DNA from: JBJFCE01 sp051888775
Lineage (GTDB): Bacteria; Bacillota; Clostridia; Lachnospirales; Lachnospiraceae
Direction of reading: 5' to 3'
DNA: 14,889 bases
Assembly (NCBI GenBank): GCA_051888775.1
Contig: JBJFCE010000033.1
Location: forward strand, 1-14,889
In this document: one piece after another, positions 7,014 through 13,620 of the stretch
Position numbering within the stretch: the stretch's first letter is position 1
How the letters are laid out: every line of letters begins with the position of its first letter
Notes under the pieces: generated by a model
What the model was told of the DNA's origin: nothing
Seen by the model: only the letters and a program-made list of their open reading frames with translations
Databases searched by the model: none
Made by a program: the position numbers and the translations under genes

Positions 7014-8198
7014 TTAGTCTCTTTCTACGATGGTTGCACATCCCATACCGCCGCCGATGCAAAGAGTTGCAAGACCCTTCTTGGCATCTCTTCTCTGCAT
7101 TTCATGAAGCAGGGTAACAAGGATACGGCATCCGGATGCTCCTACCGGATGTCCGAGTGCGATTGCACCGCCGTTAACATTCAGCTTATCTGCATCGAAT
7201 CCGAGATCTCTTGCAACTGCGATGGACTGTGCTGCGAATGCTTCATTTGCTTCGATCAGATCCATATCTGCTACTGTCAGACCGGTCTTCTCCATTACCT
7301 TCTTGGTAGCTGCTACAGGTCCTACACCCATGATGGAAGGATCTACGCCGCCAAGTGCACCTGCTACAAAAGTAGCCATCGGAGTTACACCGAGTTCTTT
7401 TGCTTTTTCTTCAGACATTACAACGATTGCTGCTGCACCGTCGTTGATACCGGAAGCGTTACCTGCCGTTACCAGACCGCCGTCTTTTCCTGAGCAGCAC
7501 TTTAATGCTGCAAGGCTTTCTGCGGTAACACCTGCACGAGGTCCTTCATCGGTATCGAATACTACGGTATTCTTCTTTACTTTAATCTCTACCGGAACGA
7601 TTTCGTCCTTGAACTTGCCTGCAGCAATTGCAGCTTCACACTTCTGCTGGCTCTTTGCGGAGAACTCATCAAGTTCTTCACGTGTGATACCCCACTGATC
7701 AGCTACGTTCTCAGCGGTGATCATCATATGATAATCGTTAAATGCATCCCAAAGTGCATCGTTTACCATGGTATCTACTAACTTACCGTTGTTCATTCTG
7801 TATCCGAAACGGGCATTCATAGCTGCGTAAGGAGCCATGGACATGTTTTCCATACCACCAGCAACAACGATGTCGGCATCTCCTGCCATGATCATCTGTG
7901 CTGCCATATTCACACAGTTCAGACCGGAACCACATACAACGTTAACGGTTACGGCAGGAGTGGTTACAGGAAGTCCTGCCTTTAAGGATGCCTGACGTGC
8001 TACGTTCTGTCCGAGGCCTGCCTGGATAACGCATCCCATATATACATGATCAACAGCTTCTGCAGGAACTCCTGCTCTCTTTAATGCTTCCTTGATAACG
8101 ATAGAACCAAGAACCGGTGCCGGAGTTGAGCTTAATGCTCCGCCCATTTTACCGATTGCGGTACGGCATGCACCTGCTAAAACTACTTTCTTTGCCAT
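7014..8198 (-). CDS. thl: Acetyl-CoA C-acetyltransferase (thiolase)
   Basis: A 394-residue biosynthetic thiolase that condenses two acetyl-CoA to acetoacetyl-CoA, the first step of butyrate synthesis. The nucleophile is Cys89 in NVVCGSGL. The GGAIALGHPVGASG motif supplies His350, and CIGGGMGCA supplies the second active-site Cys380. NEAFAAQS is also present. Length and motifs are intact. AGGAGGA (8206-8212) lies 7 nt before the ATG. It is the first gene of the operon, behind a TTGCAA/TAAAAT promoter and a Rex-like operator. The 178-bp spacer to crt with hairpins suggests its dose may differ from that of downstream genes. Confidence 0.97.
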   Translation of the reverse strand: MAKKVVLAGACRTAIGKMGGALSSTPAPVLGSIVIKEALKRAGVPAEAVDHVYMGCVIQAGLGQNVARQASLKAGLPVTTPAVTVNVVCGSGLNCVNMAAQMIMAGDADIVVAGGMENMSMAPYAAMNARFGYRMNNGKLVDTMVNDALWDAFNDYHMMITAENVADQWGITREELDEFSAKSQQKCEAAIAAGKFKDEIVPVEIKVKKNTVVFDTDEGPRAGVTAESLAALKCCSGKDGGLVTAGNASGINDGAAAIVVMSEEKAKELGVTPMATFVAGALGGVDPSIMGVGPVAATKKVMEKTGLTVADMDLIEANEAFAAQSIAVARDLGFDADKLNVNGGAIALGHPVGASGCRILVTLLHEMQRRDAKKGLATLCIGGGMGCATIVERD

Positions 8199-8252
8199 TT
8201 GTAAATCCTCCTAGAATTTGATTCGCTCCCGTTTTCCGGGCTTTTTCAATGA

Positions 8253-8270
8253 TTGTTATTTTTTTATCAT
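8253..8270. promoter_or_regulatory. Rex-like operator in the thl leader
   Basis: TTGTTATTTTTTTATCAT matches the Rex consensus TTGTTAANNNNTTAACAA at 11 of 14 defined positions. It starts about 7 nt downstream of the predicted thl start site, where a bound repressor would block initiation. Rex senses NADH/NAD+ and represses fermentation genes, including butyrate genes, in clostridia. It overlaps a CAATGAT-N12-ATCATTG dyad (8247-8272), so an RNA hairpin is an alternative reading. Confidence 0.5.
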
Positions 8271-8283
8271 TGTTTCTGGTGAT

Positions 8284-8312
8284 ATTTTATCATAGCGGGC
8301 TTTCTTTTGCAA
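8284..8312 (-). promoter_or_regulatory. thl operon promoter
   Basis: On the minus strand TTGCAA (8307-8312) and TAAAAT (8284-8289) are separated by exactly 17 bp, and the -10 is preceded by TGA (TG-extended). The predicted start is near 8277, giving a leader of ~79 nt before the thl ATG. This is the best sigma-A promoter in the operon. Confidence 0.75.
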
Positions 8313-8371
8313 TGGGTAGTAGCTGTAATTGGGGTAAATTTTTTCGGAAACGGTCGATGTAAAAATTCGGG

Positions 8372-8577
8372 AATCAGCCGCAAGCCGTTCCTACCGTTGT
8401 CAGTTTTTGGGGAGGGCATACCTTTCGTCCGGCGGCCCTTGAAAAACGTCGGTACTTGGTGAGGTCCTTTCGAGCCCAGTACCGCTACGTTTTTCACGGA
8501 GTGAGAGCGTGCCGCCGGACGAAACAGTATCCCCCTCTCCCCAAAACTGACAACGGCAGGAACGGTTTGCGGCTGAT
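8372..8577. repeat. Element B: ~206-nt long palindrome
   Basis: The outer arms 8372-8416 and 8533-8577 are reverse complements over about 45 bp with two substitutions and small length differences. The inner stem TTTCGTCCGGCGGC (8423-8436) pairs perfectly with 8511-8524. A third stem pairs GAAAAACGT (8441-8449) with 8487-8495 and CGGTACT (8450-8456) with AGTACCG (8478-8484). The palindrome ends 3 bp from the M23 peptidase stop codon and 60 bp upstream of the thl -35. On the minus strand a short AUUUUU follows, so it could act as the M23 terminator. Its core resembles element A. Confidence 0.9.
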
Positions 8578-8580
8578 TGG

Positions 8581-9777
8581 TTATTGCAATAGGTAATTTT
8601 CTACCGCAGGATCGATCATGGGAGTTGTACGGATCCATTCTCTGGTGTCGCCTACCTTTTGAGCCGTACTGCGGTAATTGCATAAAAATTTTGTGAGTTC
8701 ATAGCAGTCGATCCAGATCTCATTGTTGCTGTCCTTCTGGGATTCGTCAAAGATAAGCTCCATGCCCCAGTGCAGATGGACAGTTTCAATGTTATTGACA
8801 TTCTCCGTTGCGCTGTAGCCGGTATGCCCCATATATCCGATGACATCGCCTGCCGTTACTACGCTGCCTTCCTGTAACCCTTCCGCATATGGATAATTCT
8901 GGCGAAGATGGGCATAATAATAATAGCGTTTCCCGTCGAAGCTTCGGATGCCGATCCGCCACCCGCCGTACTGATTCCAGCCGAGGGCTTCGACATAACC
9001 GGATTCGATTGCGATAATCGGCGTACCTATCATCCCCATCATATCATGTCCCAGATGCGGTCTGCTGTAGCCATAGCTTCTGGATGAGCCGAAATCATCA
9101 TAATCACTGTAGCCGAATCCGCCCGCAATCGGTGAAAATACTTTGACACCGTAGCAGGTCTGATATTCCCCGTTTTCATCCGGAGCCTGATATTCTCCGA
9201 CAAAGCCTCCCAGTACAGCGGAGTATGCTTCATAATAATAATCATAATATTGCAGATCCTTCGTAAATTCTTCCACACTCTGCCCGCCCGTCAGCGCTTC
9301 TACCGCTGTATCGATATATTCCAAGGATTTTTTGCTAAACTCTCCGCCGCCGCGGCATCCCGCATAGGCAAGCAGCACGATCCAGTCCAGATGACATTCC
9401 GTTCCATAGCTTTCCAGATCATAACGAAGCGCCCGCTGCATGGCTGTCTGCGTTACGTTAAAGTCCACCCATTTGATATAATCCTTTTTCTGTTCTGTCG
9501 TTTCTTCCTCATCACTTTGCTCAGACTCTTGCTGTGTATCAGATGAAGCAGTCTGCACATACAGTACGCCCTGCTCCTGCCCTGACGTATCCGCACTGCC
9601 TTCCTGCCGTCCTGCTGCTGTATATTTCCCGGATAACAGACAGACAGCGGTCAGAATACAGATAAGCTCTATACCGATTGCTTTTTTTAAAATTCCGAGT
9701 CGTTTTTTCCGTTCTGCTCTCCAAGGCATCTTTTTCCCTATTTTTCCGCTCGGTTTCCTATCTGTTGCTTTCCCCAT
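8581..9777 (-). CDS. Membrane-anchored M23 (LytM-type) peptidase
   Basis: A 398-residue protein with a basic N-terminus, one membrane segment at about 33-50, then an acidic Ser/Gln/Glu linker (60-98). A helical domain of unknown type follows at about 100-195, then an M23 domain at about 212-345. All active-site residues are present: His241 and Asp245 in HLGHD, His290 in YYAH, and His334/His336 in HLHWG. It should therefore cut peptidoglycan cross-links, unlike degenerate LytM proteins. The extracellular topology suggests cell-wall growth, division or sporulation; the context does not say which. The ATG at 9777 has a weak ribosome site. An in-frame ATG at 9729 (MPWRAERKK) preceded by AGGG is an equally good start and keeps the membrane anchor. 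Confidence 0.88.
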   Translation of the reverse strand: MGKATDRKPSGKIGKKMPWRAERKKRLGILKKAIGIELICILTAVCLLSGKYTAAGRQEGSADTSGQEQGVLYVQTASSDTQQESEQSDEEETTEQKKDYIKWVDFNVTQTAMQRALRYDLESYGTECHLDWIVLLAYAGCRGGGEFSKKSLEYIDTAVEALTGGQSVEEFTKDLQYYDYYYEAYSAVLGGFVGEYQAPDENGEYQTCYGVKVFSPIAGGFGYSDYDDFGSSRSYGYSRPHLGHDMMGMIGTPIIAIESGYVEALGWNQYGGWRIGIRSFDGKRYYYYAHLRQNYPYAEGLQEGSVVTAGDVIGYMGHTGYSATENVNNIETVHLHWGMELIFDESQKDSNNEIWIDCYELTKFLCNYRSTAQKVGDTREWIRTTPMIDPAVENYLLQ

Positions 9778-9857
9778 ATCTGTTATTTTCCTAAGACCTG
9801 ATCATTTCATTTTATTCCGCTTTCTCCGGCTCTATGTATTGATTTGTGACATGCAAA

Positions 9858-9892
9858 ACAGGCACCTGCGCCATAGCGGTGCAAGTGCCTGT
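9858..9892 (-). terminator. Terminator after hpf
   Basis: ACAGGCAC (9858-9865) pairs with GTGCCTGT (9885-9892), with a further TGCGCC/GGTGCA inner stem. On the minus strand UUUU follows at the base; the plus side is also U-rich (9893-9906), so it may work in both directions. It lies ~60 bp beyond the hpf stop and upstream of the M23 gene. Confidence 0.75.
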
Positions 9893-9954
9893 CCTCTTTT
9901 CTTTTGTACTTTTCAGCTTTTGTATTTTCTATGTAATTTTTCATTAGCAGCTGC

Positions 9955-10482
9955 TTAGATTTCCGGCTCGATCAATCCGTAGGTATTGCCCTTTCTCTTA
10001 TACACTACATTGACCTGATCGGTTTCCGCATTGCAGAATACATAGAAGCTGTGACCTAAGAGCTCCATCTGGATACATGCATCCTCAGGATACATGGGCT
10101 TAATGTCAAATTTCTTGCTACGGATGATTTTGATCTCTTCTTCTTCCGGATACTCTTTTTCCATGTATTCCTTCTTGAAGTAATTTGCGGACTGCTTCTG
10201 CTCTACAAGCTTATGCTTGTACTTCTTCAGCTGTCTTTCAATGATCTCTTCTACCAGATCGATTGAAACGTACATATCGTTGCTGACCTGCTCCGAACGA
10301 ATGATATTTCCTTTTACCGGAATGGTGACTTCGATTTTCTGTCTTTCCTTTTCAACACTCAGGGTAACATGAGCTTCGGTTTCGGGAGTAAAGTACTTCT
10401 CAAGCTTTCCGATCTTGTCCTCCACAGCCGTCTTCAAACCTTCTGTCACTTCGATATTTTTTCCTACAATAATAAACTTCAT
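9955..10482 (-). CDS. hpf: Ribosome hibernation-promoting factor, long form
   Basis: A 175-residue long-form HPF (RaiA/S30AE family). The N-terminal domain (about 1-95) folds on the small subunit in the mRNA/tRNA channel. The basic linker (KKYKHKLVEQKQ) is followed by a C-terminal domain (about 115-172: IIRSKKFDIKPMYPEDACIQMELLGHSFYVF) that dimerises to join two ribosomes into 100S particles. The long form is the Firmicutes type. An upstream in-frame ATG at 10491 directly abuts AAAGGG, leaving no spacing. The ATG at 10482 is at a proper distance, so I start there. It is a single-gene unit with its own TATAAT promoter and terminator. Confidence 0.95.
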   Translation of the reverse strand: MKFIIVGKNIEVTEGLKTAVEDKIGKLEKYFTPETEAHVTLSVEKERQKIEVTIPVKGNIIRSEQVSNDMYVSIDLVEEIIERQLKKYKHKLVEQKQSANYFKKEYMEKEYPEEEEIKIIRSKKFDIKPMYPEDACIQMELLGHSFYVFCNAETDQVNVVYKRKGNTYGLIEPEI

Positions 10483-10517
10483 GCTAACCATCCCTTTCGT
10501 TCTTTTATTGTATATCG

Positions 10518-10547
10518 ATTATACCACATCACTCCCTATTTTTGCAA
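10518..10547 (-). promoter_or_regulatory. hpf promoter
   Basis: On the minus strand TTGCAA (10542-10547) lies 18 bp from a perfect TATAAT (10518-10523), with TGG in front as a TG-extended -10. Initiation is expected near 10511, giving a short leader. This is a plain sigma-A promoter; no sigma-B or sigma-H type motif is evident. Confidence 0.75.
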
Positions 10548-10582
10548 CATTTTCCGAAATTGTCTGAAACTTTTTGACATTA

Positions 10583-10611
10583 AAAAAGTCAAGCATTTTA
10601 CTTGAATTTTT
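10583..10611. terminator. AU-rich hairpin in the hpf-nlpC gap
   Basis: AAAAAGTCAAG (10583-10593) pairs with CTTGAATTTTT (10601-10611) with one mismatch and a 7-nt loop. U-runs are present on both strands. It is a weak bidirectional terminator candidate with no obvious gene ending on it. Confidence 0.35.
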
Positions 10612-10699
10612 CTTAGATTTTATAAATTTTATCATAACTGAACAAAACATTCGTTCTTCATGGTTACCATAAAATCTTACCATTTTCTCCACTGTTTTT

Positions 10700-10770
10700 T
10701 GTGGATAATGTGGATAACTTCGTGTATAAATAACTAAATCCCTTATTTCCGCACTTTTTTATGTGGATAA
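10700..10770. promoter_or_regulatory. Cluster of three consensus DnaA boxes
   Basis: TGTGGATAA (reverse complement of TTATCCACA) occurs at 10700-10708, directly abutted by another at 10709-10717, and again at 10762-10770. A one-mismatch copy (CGTGTATAA) lies at 10721-10729. The surroundings are very AT-rich, with long T-runs from 10771 to 10860. The arrangement resembles a DnaA-binding region. However, dnaA, dnaN and rpmH are not in the window, so a chromosomal oriC cannot be claimed. The rest of the 10548-10894 gap holds no gene I can support. Confidence 0.7.
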
Positions 10771-10894
10771 TTTTTTATTGTCTTTTTTATGTTTTTTGCA
10801 AAAAAACGGTTGCTTTTTTCTTTTTTGTGCATTTTTGCCAAAAACATTTTTTGACATATCTGTCATCAATTCAACAAAAAAATTTCAACATTGT

Positions 10895-10927
10895 AAAAAA
10901 GAGACCATATCTCAGATATGATCTCTT
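10895..10927 (-). terminator. Terminator of the NlpC/P60 gene
   Basis: AGAGACCATATCT (10900-10912) pairs with AGATATGATCTCT (10914-10926) with one mismatch that is a U-G wobble in minus-strand RNA. A run of six U follows. It lies 25 bp past the stop codon. Confidence 0.8.
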
Positions 10928-10951
10928 CGCTGTTCTCTTTCTTAAATAAAA

Positions 10952-12304
10952 TCAATAGAAGATTCTGCGGATGCATGCGATCGGCTTGTAATTTGCATTT
11001 GAAATCTTAATACCTGTTCTTACCGTACTTGCATGCACGATTTGTCCGTTGCCGATGTAGATACCGACATGACCGGAGTAGCATACCAGATCTCCCGGCT
11101 GTGCTTCTTCCAGACTCGGCACCGCAATTCCCATGCTCCTGTCTGCTGTTGCCGAATGCGGAAGGCTGACACCAAAGTTTGCATATACTGCCAATACAAA
11201 TCCTGAGCAGTCCGCACCGTTCGTCAGGCTCGTTCCGCCATATACATACGGATTTCCGACAAACTGAAGTGCAAAGTTGGCAACCTCGACTCCTTTGGAG
11301 CTACTGGATACCGTAGGCGTTTCAAGCGGCACACCCTCCTGCGCCGTCGTCTGAGAATCTGCCTGCTGCTGAGCTGCTGCATCTGCTGCTGCCTGCTGTG
11401 CCGCTGCATCTGCTGCCGCCTGCTGTGCTGCCGCATTGGCTGCTGCCTGCTGTTCTGCCGCTCTGCGTTCTTCTTCCTCTCTTGCGGCACGTTCTGCTGC
11501 CAGTCTTGCTTCTTCCTCTTCCTTGGATTCCGCAGATGTAAAGGATACCGTAACCTTTACATATTCTGCCGATACATATCCTGTCGTTCCTCCGACAGAT
11601 ACTTCTACCCAACCGTCATAATCCGTGCTGATTACATCCAGCACCGTACCGTTGGCAAGTTGCTTTAACAATACAGAATCTGTTGAGGGTTCAGAACGGA
11701 AATTCAAAGTCTGTGCATTGACAGTTGCAGTCTTTACACTGACCTCATCCACCATTGCTTCTGCTTCCTCTCCGGTAACGCAGTACTCTGCCTTGACATA
11801 ACCGCTGATCGTTCCTGAAGCGATATAATACCATTCGCCTTCCACACGGATCAGCTCGCCTACGGAATTATTATAAAGCTTACCGATAATCTCACTGTTT
11901 GTAGACGGTCCTCTTCTGACATTGACCCAGTCATGAACCTGTGCAATGACCAGATTACCGTATTCATCTCCTATTTCTTCATCCTCTGCTATGTCTTCCG
12001 ATAATTCTTCGTCAGTTACTGCGGTCTCATCTGTTTCTGCTTCTTCCTGTGCTTTCGGTGTTACTGTCGGAGTTACTGCCGCTGTCGGTGTCACCGTTAC
12101 GCTTCTGCCACTATCTGCCACGGTATTTCCCTGTGCGATCTGCTCCAAGTCCTCTACCGAAGTTCCTTCCTCCAAGGTCAATCCCACACCTGCTACAGGC
12201 AGAATAGAATTCACCCGCATCGCCTGAGTCGAAAAGTTTCCTCCTGAAACTACCACAATACCTGCCAAAGCAGCAGCGGCAATCCTCATCTCTTTTCGTT
12301 TCAT
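10952..12304 (-). CDS. Secreted SH3-SH3-NlpC/P60 endopeptidase
   Basis: A 450-residue exported cell-wall hydrolase. A signal peptide (KRKEMR core, AAAALAGIVVVSGG) is followed by a Thr/Pro and acidic linker. Two bacterial SH3 domains lie at about 116-179 (VNVRRGPSTNSEIIG) and 190-251 (LNFRSEPSTDSVLLK). A Glu/Arg then Ala/Gln-rich helical spacer with three 9-residue repeats occupies 260-321. The NlpC/P60 catalytic domain is at 337-450: Cys366 in ADCSGFV, His412 in GHVGIYIG, His424 in VHAS. It should cleave D-Glu/meso-Dap type stem-peptide bonds, with SH3 domains binding wall. The in-frame ATG at 12316 is part of the ribosome site itself (ATGGAGGA), so translation starts at 12304. It has its own promoter, a WalR box in the leader, and its own terminator. 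Confidence 0.93.
   Translation of the reverse strand: MKRKEMRIAAAALAGIVVVSGGNFSTQAMRVNSILPVAGVGLTLEEGTSVEDLEQIAQGNTVADSGRSVTVTPTAAVTPTVTPKAQEEAETDETAVTDEELSEDIAEDEEIGDEYGNLVIAQVHDWVNVRRGPSTNSEIIGKLYNNSVGELIRVEGEWYYIASGTISGYVKAEYCVTGEEAEAMVDEVSVKTATVNAQTLNFRSEPSTDSVLLKQLANGTVLDVISTDYDGWVEVSVGGTTGYVSAEYVKVTVSFTSAESKEEEEARLAAERAAREEEERRAAEQQAAANAAAQQAAADAAAQQAAADAAAQQQADSQTTAQEGVPLETPTVSSSSKGVEVANFALQFVGNPYVYGGTSLTNGADCSGFVLAVYANFGVSLPHSATADRSMGIAVPSLEEAQPGDLVCYSGHVGIYIGNGQIVHASTVRTGIKISNANYKPIACIRRIFY
11363..11458 (-). repeat. In-frame tandem repeats encoding AADAAAQQA units
   Basis: Within the NlpC/P60 gene about three near-identical 27-bp units encode (A)ANAAAQQA, AADAAAQQA and AADAAAQQQ. 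They form part of the helical spacer between the SH3 and catalytic domains. As in-frame repeats they could change in copy number without breaking the gene. Confidence 0.7.
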
Positions 12305-12336
12305 ATATTCCTCCATCGGTTAATTGCTACCCGCAT

Positions 12337-12362
12337 ATTACATTTATTACAAATTTGTTACA
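12337..12362 (-). promoter_or_regulatory. WalR-type box in the NlpC/P60 leader
   Basis: On the minus strand TGTAAC-AAATT-TGTAAT (12346-12362) fits the WalR (YycF) consensus TGTWAH-N5-TGTWAH exactly. A third half-site TGTAAT follows at 12337-12342. It lies just downstream of the predicted start site, where WalR binding would be expected to repress. Its regulated genes are typically wall hydrolases of this kind. Confidence 0.6.
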
Positions 12363-12372
12363 TCTACGAGTA

Positions 12373-12401
12373 ACTATATCATGGTGCTATGCTCTTGTCA
12401 A
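12373..12401 (-). promoter_or_regulatory. NlpC/P60 promoter
   Basis: On the minus strand a perfect TTGACA (12396-12401) is 17 bp from TATAGT (12373-12378), which is preceded by TGA. The predicted start is near 12366, giving a ~60-nt leader that contains the WalR-type box. Confidence 0.8.
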
Positions 12402-12439
12402 CCGTTGGATAAGATTACCAGCTTGTATAAAAGCCCTGC

Positions 12440-13357
12440 CTAACCGTTACCTTCTGTCATATCCTCCTGTATCGAAGTGATGACATTCGCGCCGTCCGAT
12501 ACTGCCGTTACGATCTGGCGCAGTTTCTTTTTTCTGGCGTCTCCCGCAACATAGACACCCGGAAGATCGGTCCGCCCGTCTTCTCCGGCAAGCAGATAGC
12601 CGGCATCATCCATTGCTACCATACCGTTACATAATCCGGTTGCCGGTCGGATTCCCACTGCGATAAAGATGCCTTGCAGTTCAAGTTCAGCCGTTTGTCC
12701 ACTTTTTACATTGCGAATCCGCAGTCCGCTCACACGGTCCTGTCCACAGATCTCTTCCGCAACCGTATTCCATAGGATCTCCAGATGCTCCGCCTGCTGC
12801 ACACGTTCCTGTAATATATGCGCCGCACGGAGCTGATCTCTTCTGTGAATCAGATATACCTTTTTACAAATTGCGGACAGATATAATGCATCCTCTGCTG
12901 CAACATCGCCTCCTCCAATCACCGCTACCGTCTTATTTCTGAAAAAAGCACCGTCACAGGTTGCACAATAGGATACTCCCATGCCGGTCAATTCTTTTTC
13001 TCCCGGAATTCCAAGCAGTGCATGAGACGCACCGGTTGCAATTATGACATTTCGGGCACAAAAGGTCTCCTCCTCCGTTTTTACCTGCTTTACAGGCTCC
13101 CGCAGTTCTACGCCTGTGACCTCTGCCGTCATAAATTCGGCTCCTAACTTTTCAGCATGTGCACGCATTTTCATCGCCAGCTCCATACCGTCAATTCCCG
13201 GCAGCCCCGGATAGTTATCCACCTCATAAGTGGTTGCCATCTGTCCGCCGCTCATCGGACTTTTTTCTATAATCAGAGTCTTTAGCCCCGCCCGCATTGC
13301 ATATATGGCTGCCGTCAGCCCTGCCGGACCGGAACCGATAATGATAACATCCAACAT
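12440..13357 (-). CDS. trxB: Thioredoxin reductase (NADPH)
   Basis: A 305-residue low-molecular-weight thioredoxin reductase. FAD binding: GSGPAGL at 8-14 and the C-terminal VYVAGDARKKKLRQIVTAVSDGA. The redox disulfide is Cys131-Ala-Thr-Cys134. NADPH binding: GGGDVA (148-153) and HRRDQLR (171-177), the pattern that prefers NADPH over NADH or ferredoxin-type reductases. It would keep thioredoxin reduced in the cytoplasm. No thioredoxin gene adjoins it; the downstream gene (NlpC/P60) has its own promoter. Ribosome-site candidates are GGAAGGAA abutting the ATG and AAGGAG ~11 nt upstream. Its promoter must lie in or next to element C, on the strand opposite the SDR promoter, and was not identified with confidence. 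Confidence 0.95.
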   Translation of the reverse strand: MLDVIIIGSGPAGLTAAIYAMRAGLKTLIIEKSPMSGGQMATTYEVDNYPGLPGIDGMELAMKMRAHAEKLGAEFMTAEVTGVELREPVKQVKTEEETFCARNVIIATGASHALLGIPGEKELTGMGVSYCATCDGAFFRNKTVAVIGGGDVAAEDALYLSAICKKVYLIHRRDQLRAAHILQERVQQAEHLEILWNTVAEEICGQDRVSGLRIRNVKSGQTAELELQGIFIAVGIRPATGLCNGMVAMDDAGYLLAGEDGRTDLPGVYVAGDARKKKLRQIVTAVSDGANVITSIQEDMTEGNG

Positions 13358-13413
13358 TTCCTTCCACTACTCCTTTTTCTGCTTTTATGATATAATGTGC
13401 ACGTAGGCAATGA

Positions 13414-13530
13414 GCCATGCGTCTGCAGCCGGAGTCAAATCGACTGCTTGCAGGCGAATTTGACTCTGGTCGCAGACATAGGGCGAAGCCCGTGAATGAG
13501 GGTGCCGCAGGCACCCGAATGGTGCATGGC
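13414..13530. repeat. Element C: cloverleaf-like structured element
   Basis: A closing stem GCCATGC (13414-13420) with GCATGGC (13524-13530) encloses three hairpins. They are a long arm 13421-13477 (GTCTGC/GCAGAC, internal loop, GAGTCAAAT/ATTTGACTC), GGGC-GAA-GCCC (13481-13491), and GGGTGCC-GCA-GGCACCC (13500-13516). It has no tRNA signature. It sits between divergent trxB and SDR genes and differs in sequence from elements A and B. Confidence 0.75.
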
Positions 13531-13548
13531 GGACTATAGCAGTCTTAT

Positions 13549-13556
13549 GATATAAT
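13549..13556 (+). promoter_or_regulatory. Extended -10 promoter for the SDR gene
   Basis: TGATATAAT (TATAAT at 13551-13556) lies ~65 bp before the SDR start codon. No good -35 is found 17 bp upstream, as expected for some TG-extended promoters. An identical -10 box lies 160 bp upstream at 13391-13396; transcripts from there would carry element C. Confidence 0.5.
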
Positions 13557-13620
13557 GACCTTATTCTGTTCTGCCGGATTTTCCGCAACTATCCATGTAT
13601 TGCTACAGGAGGTATTTTTT

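Larger units (their letters stand above)
13385..13557. repeat. 13-bp direct repeats flanking element C
   Basis: TTATGATATAATG occurs at 13385-13397 and again at 13545-13557, 160 bp apart. The preceding bases are also similar (CTTTTATG and GTCTTATG). Each contains TGATATAAT, a TG-extended -10 box on the plus strand. The DNA between them is the structured element C, so the pair looks like a duplicated target or a recombination product. Confidence 0.8.

Noticed and set aside
8267..8683. A 138-codon minus-strand frame running through element B
   Set aside because: It reads across the palindrome, the thl promoter and the end of the M23 gene in another frame. Its composition is unlike a real protein and it lacks a ribosome site.
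10548..10894. Calling the DnaA-box gap the chromosomal origin
   Set aside because: dnaA, dnaN and rpmH are absent, and only three boxes were found. GC skew cannot be judged from this window.
11224..11490. Gln/Arg-rich frames overlapping the NlpC/P60 gene
   Set aside because: They are frame-shifted readings of the Ala/Gln repeat region; the SH3-NlpC frame is clearly the real one.
13414..13530. Element C as a tRNA or tmRNA
   Set aside because: The branching resembles a cloverleaf, but there is no T-loop GTTCRA, no proper anticodon arm and no CCA end, and arm lengths do not fit.
13385..13588. A 67-codon minus-strand frame over element C, and a 96-codon frame at 13224-13514
   Set aside because: They exist because the structured element happens to stay open. 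No ribosome site or recognisable domain; the second is mostly the trxB antisense-frame shadow.
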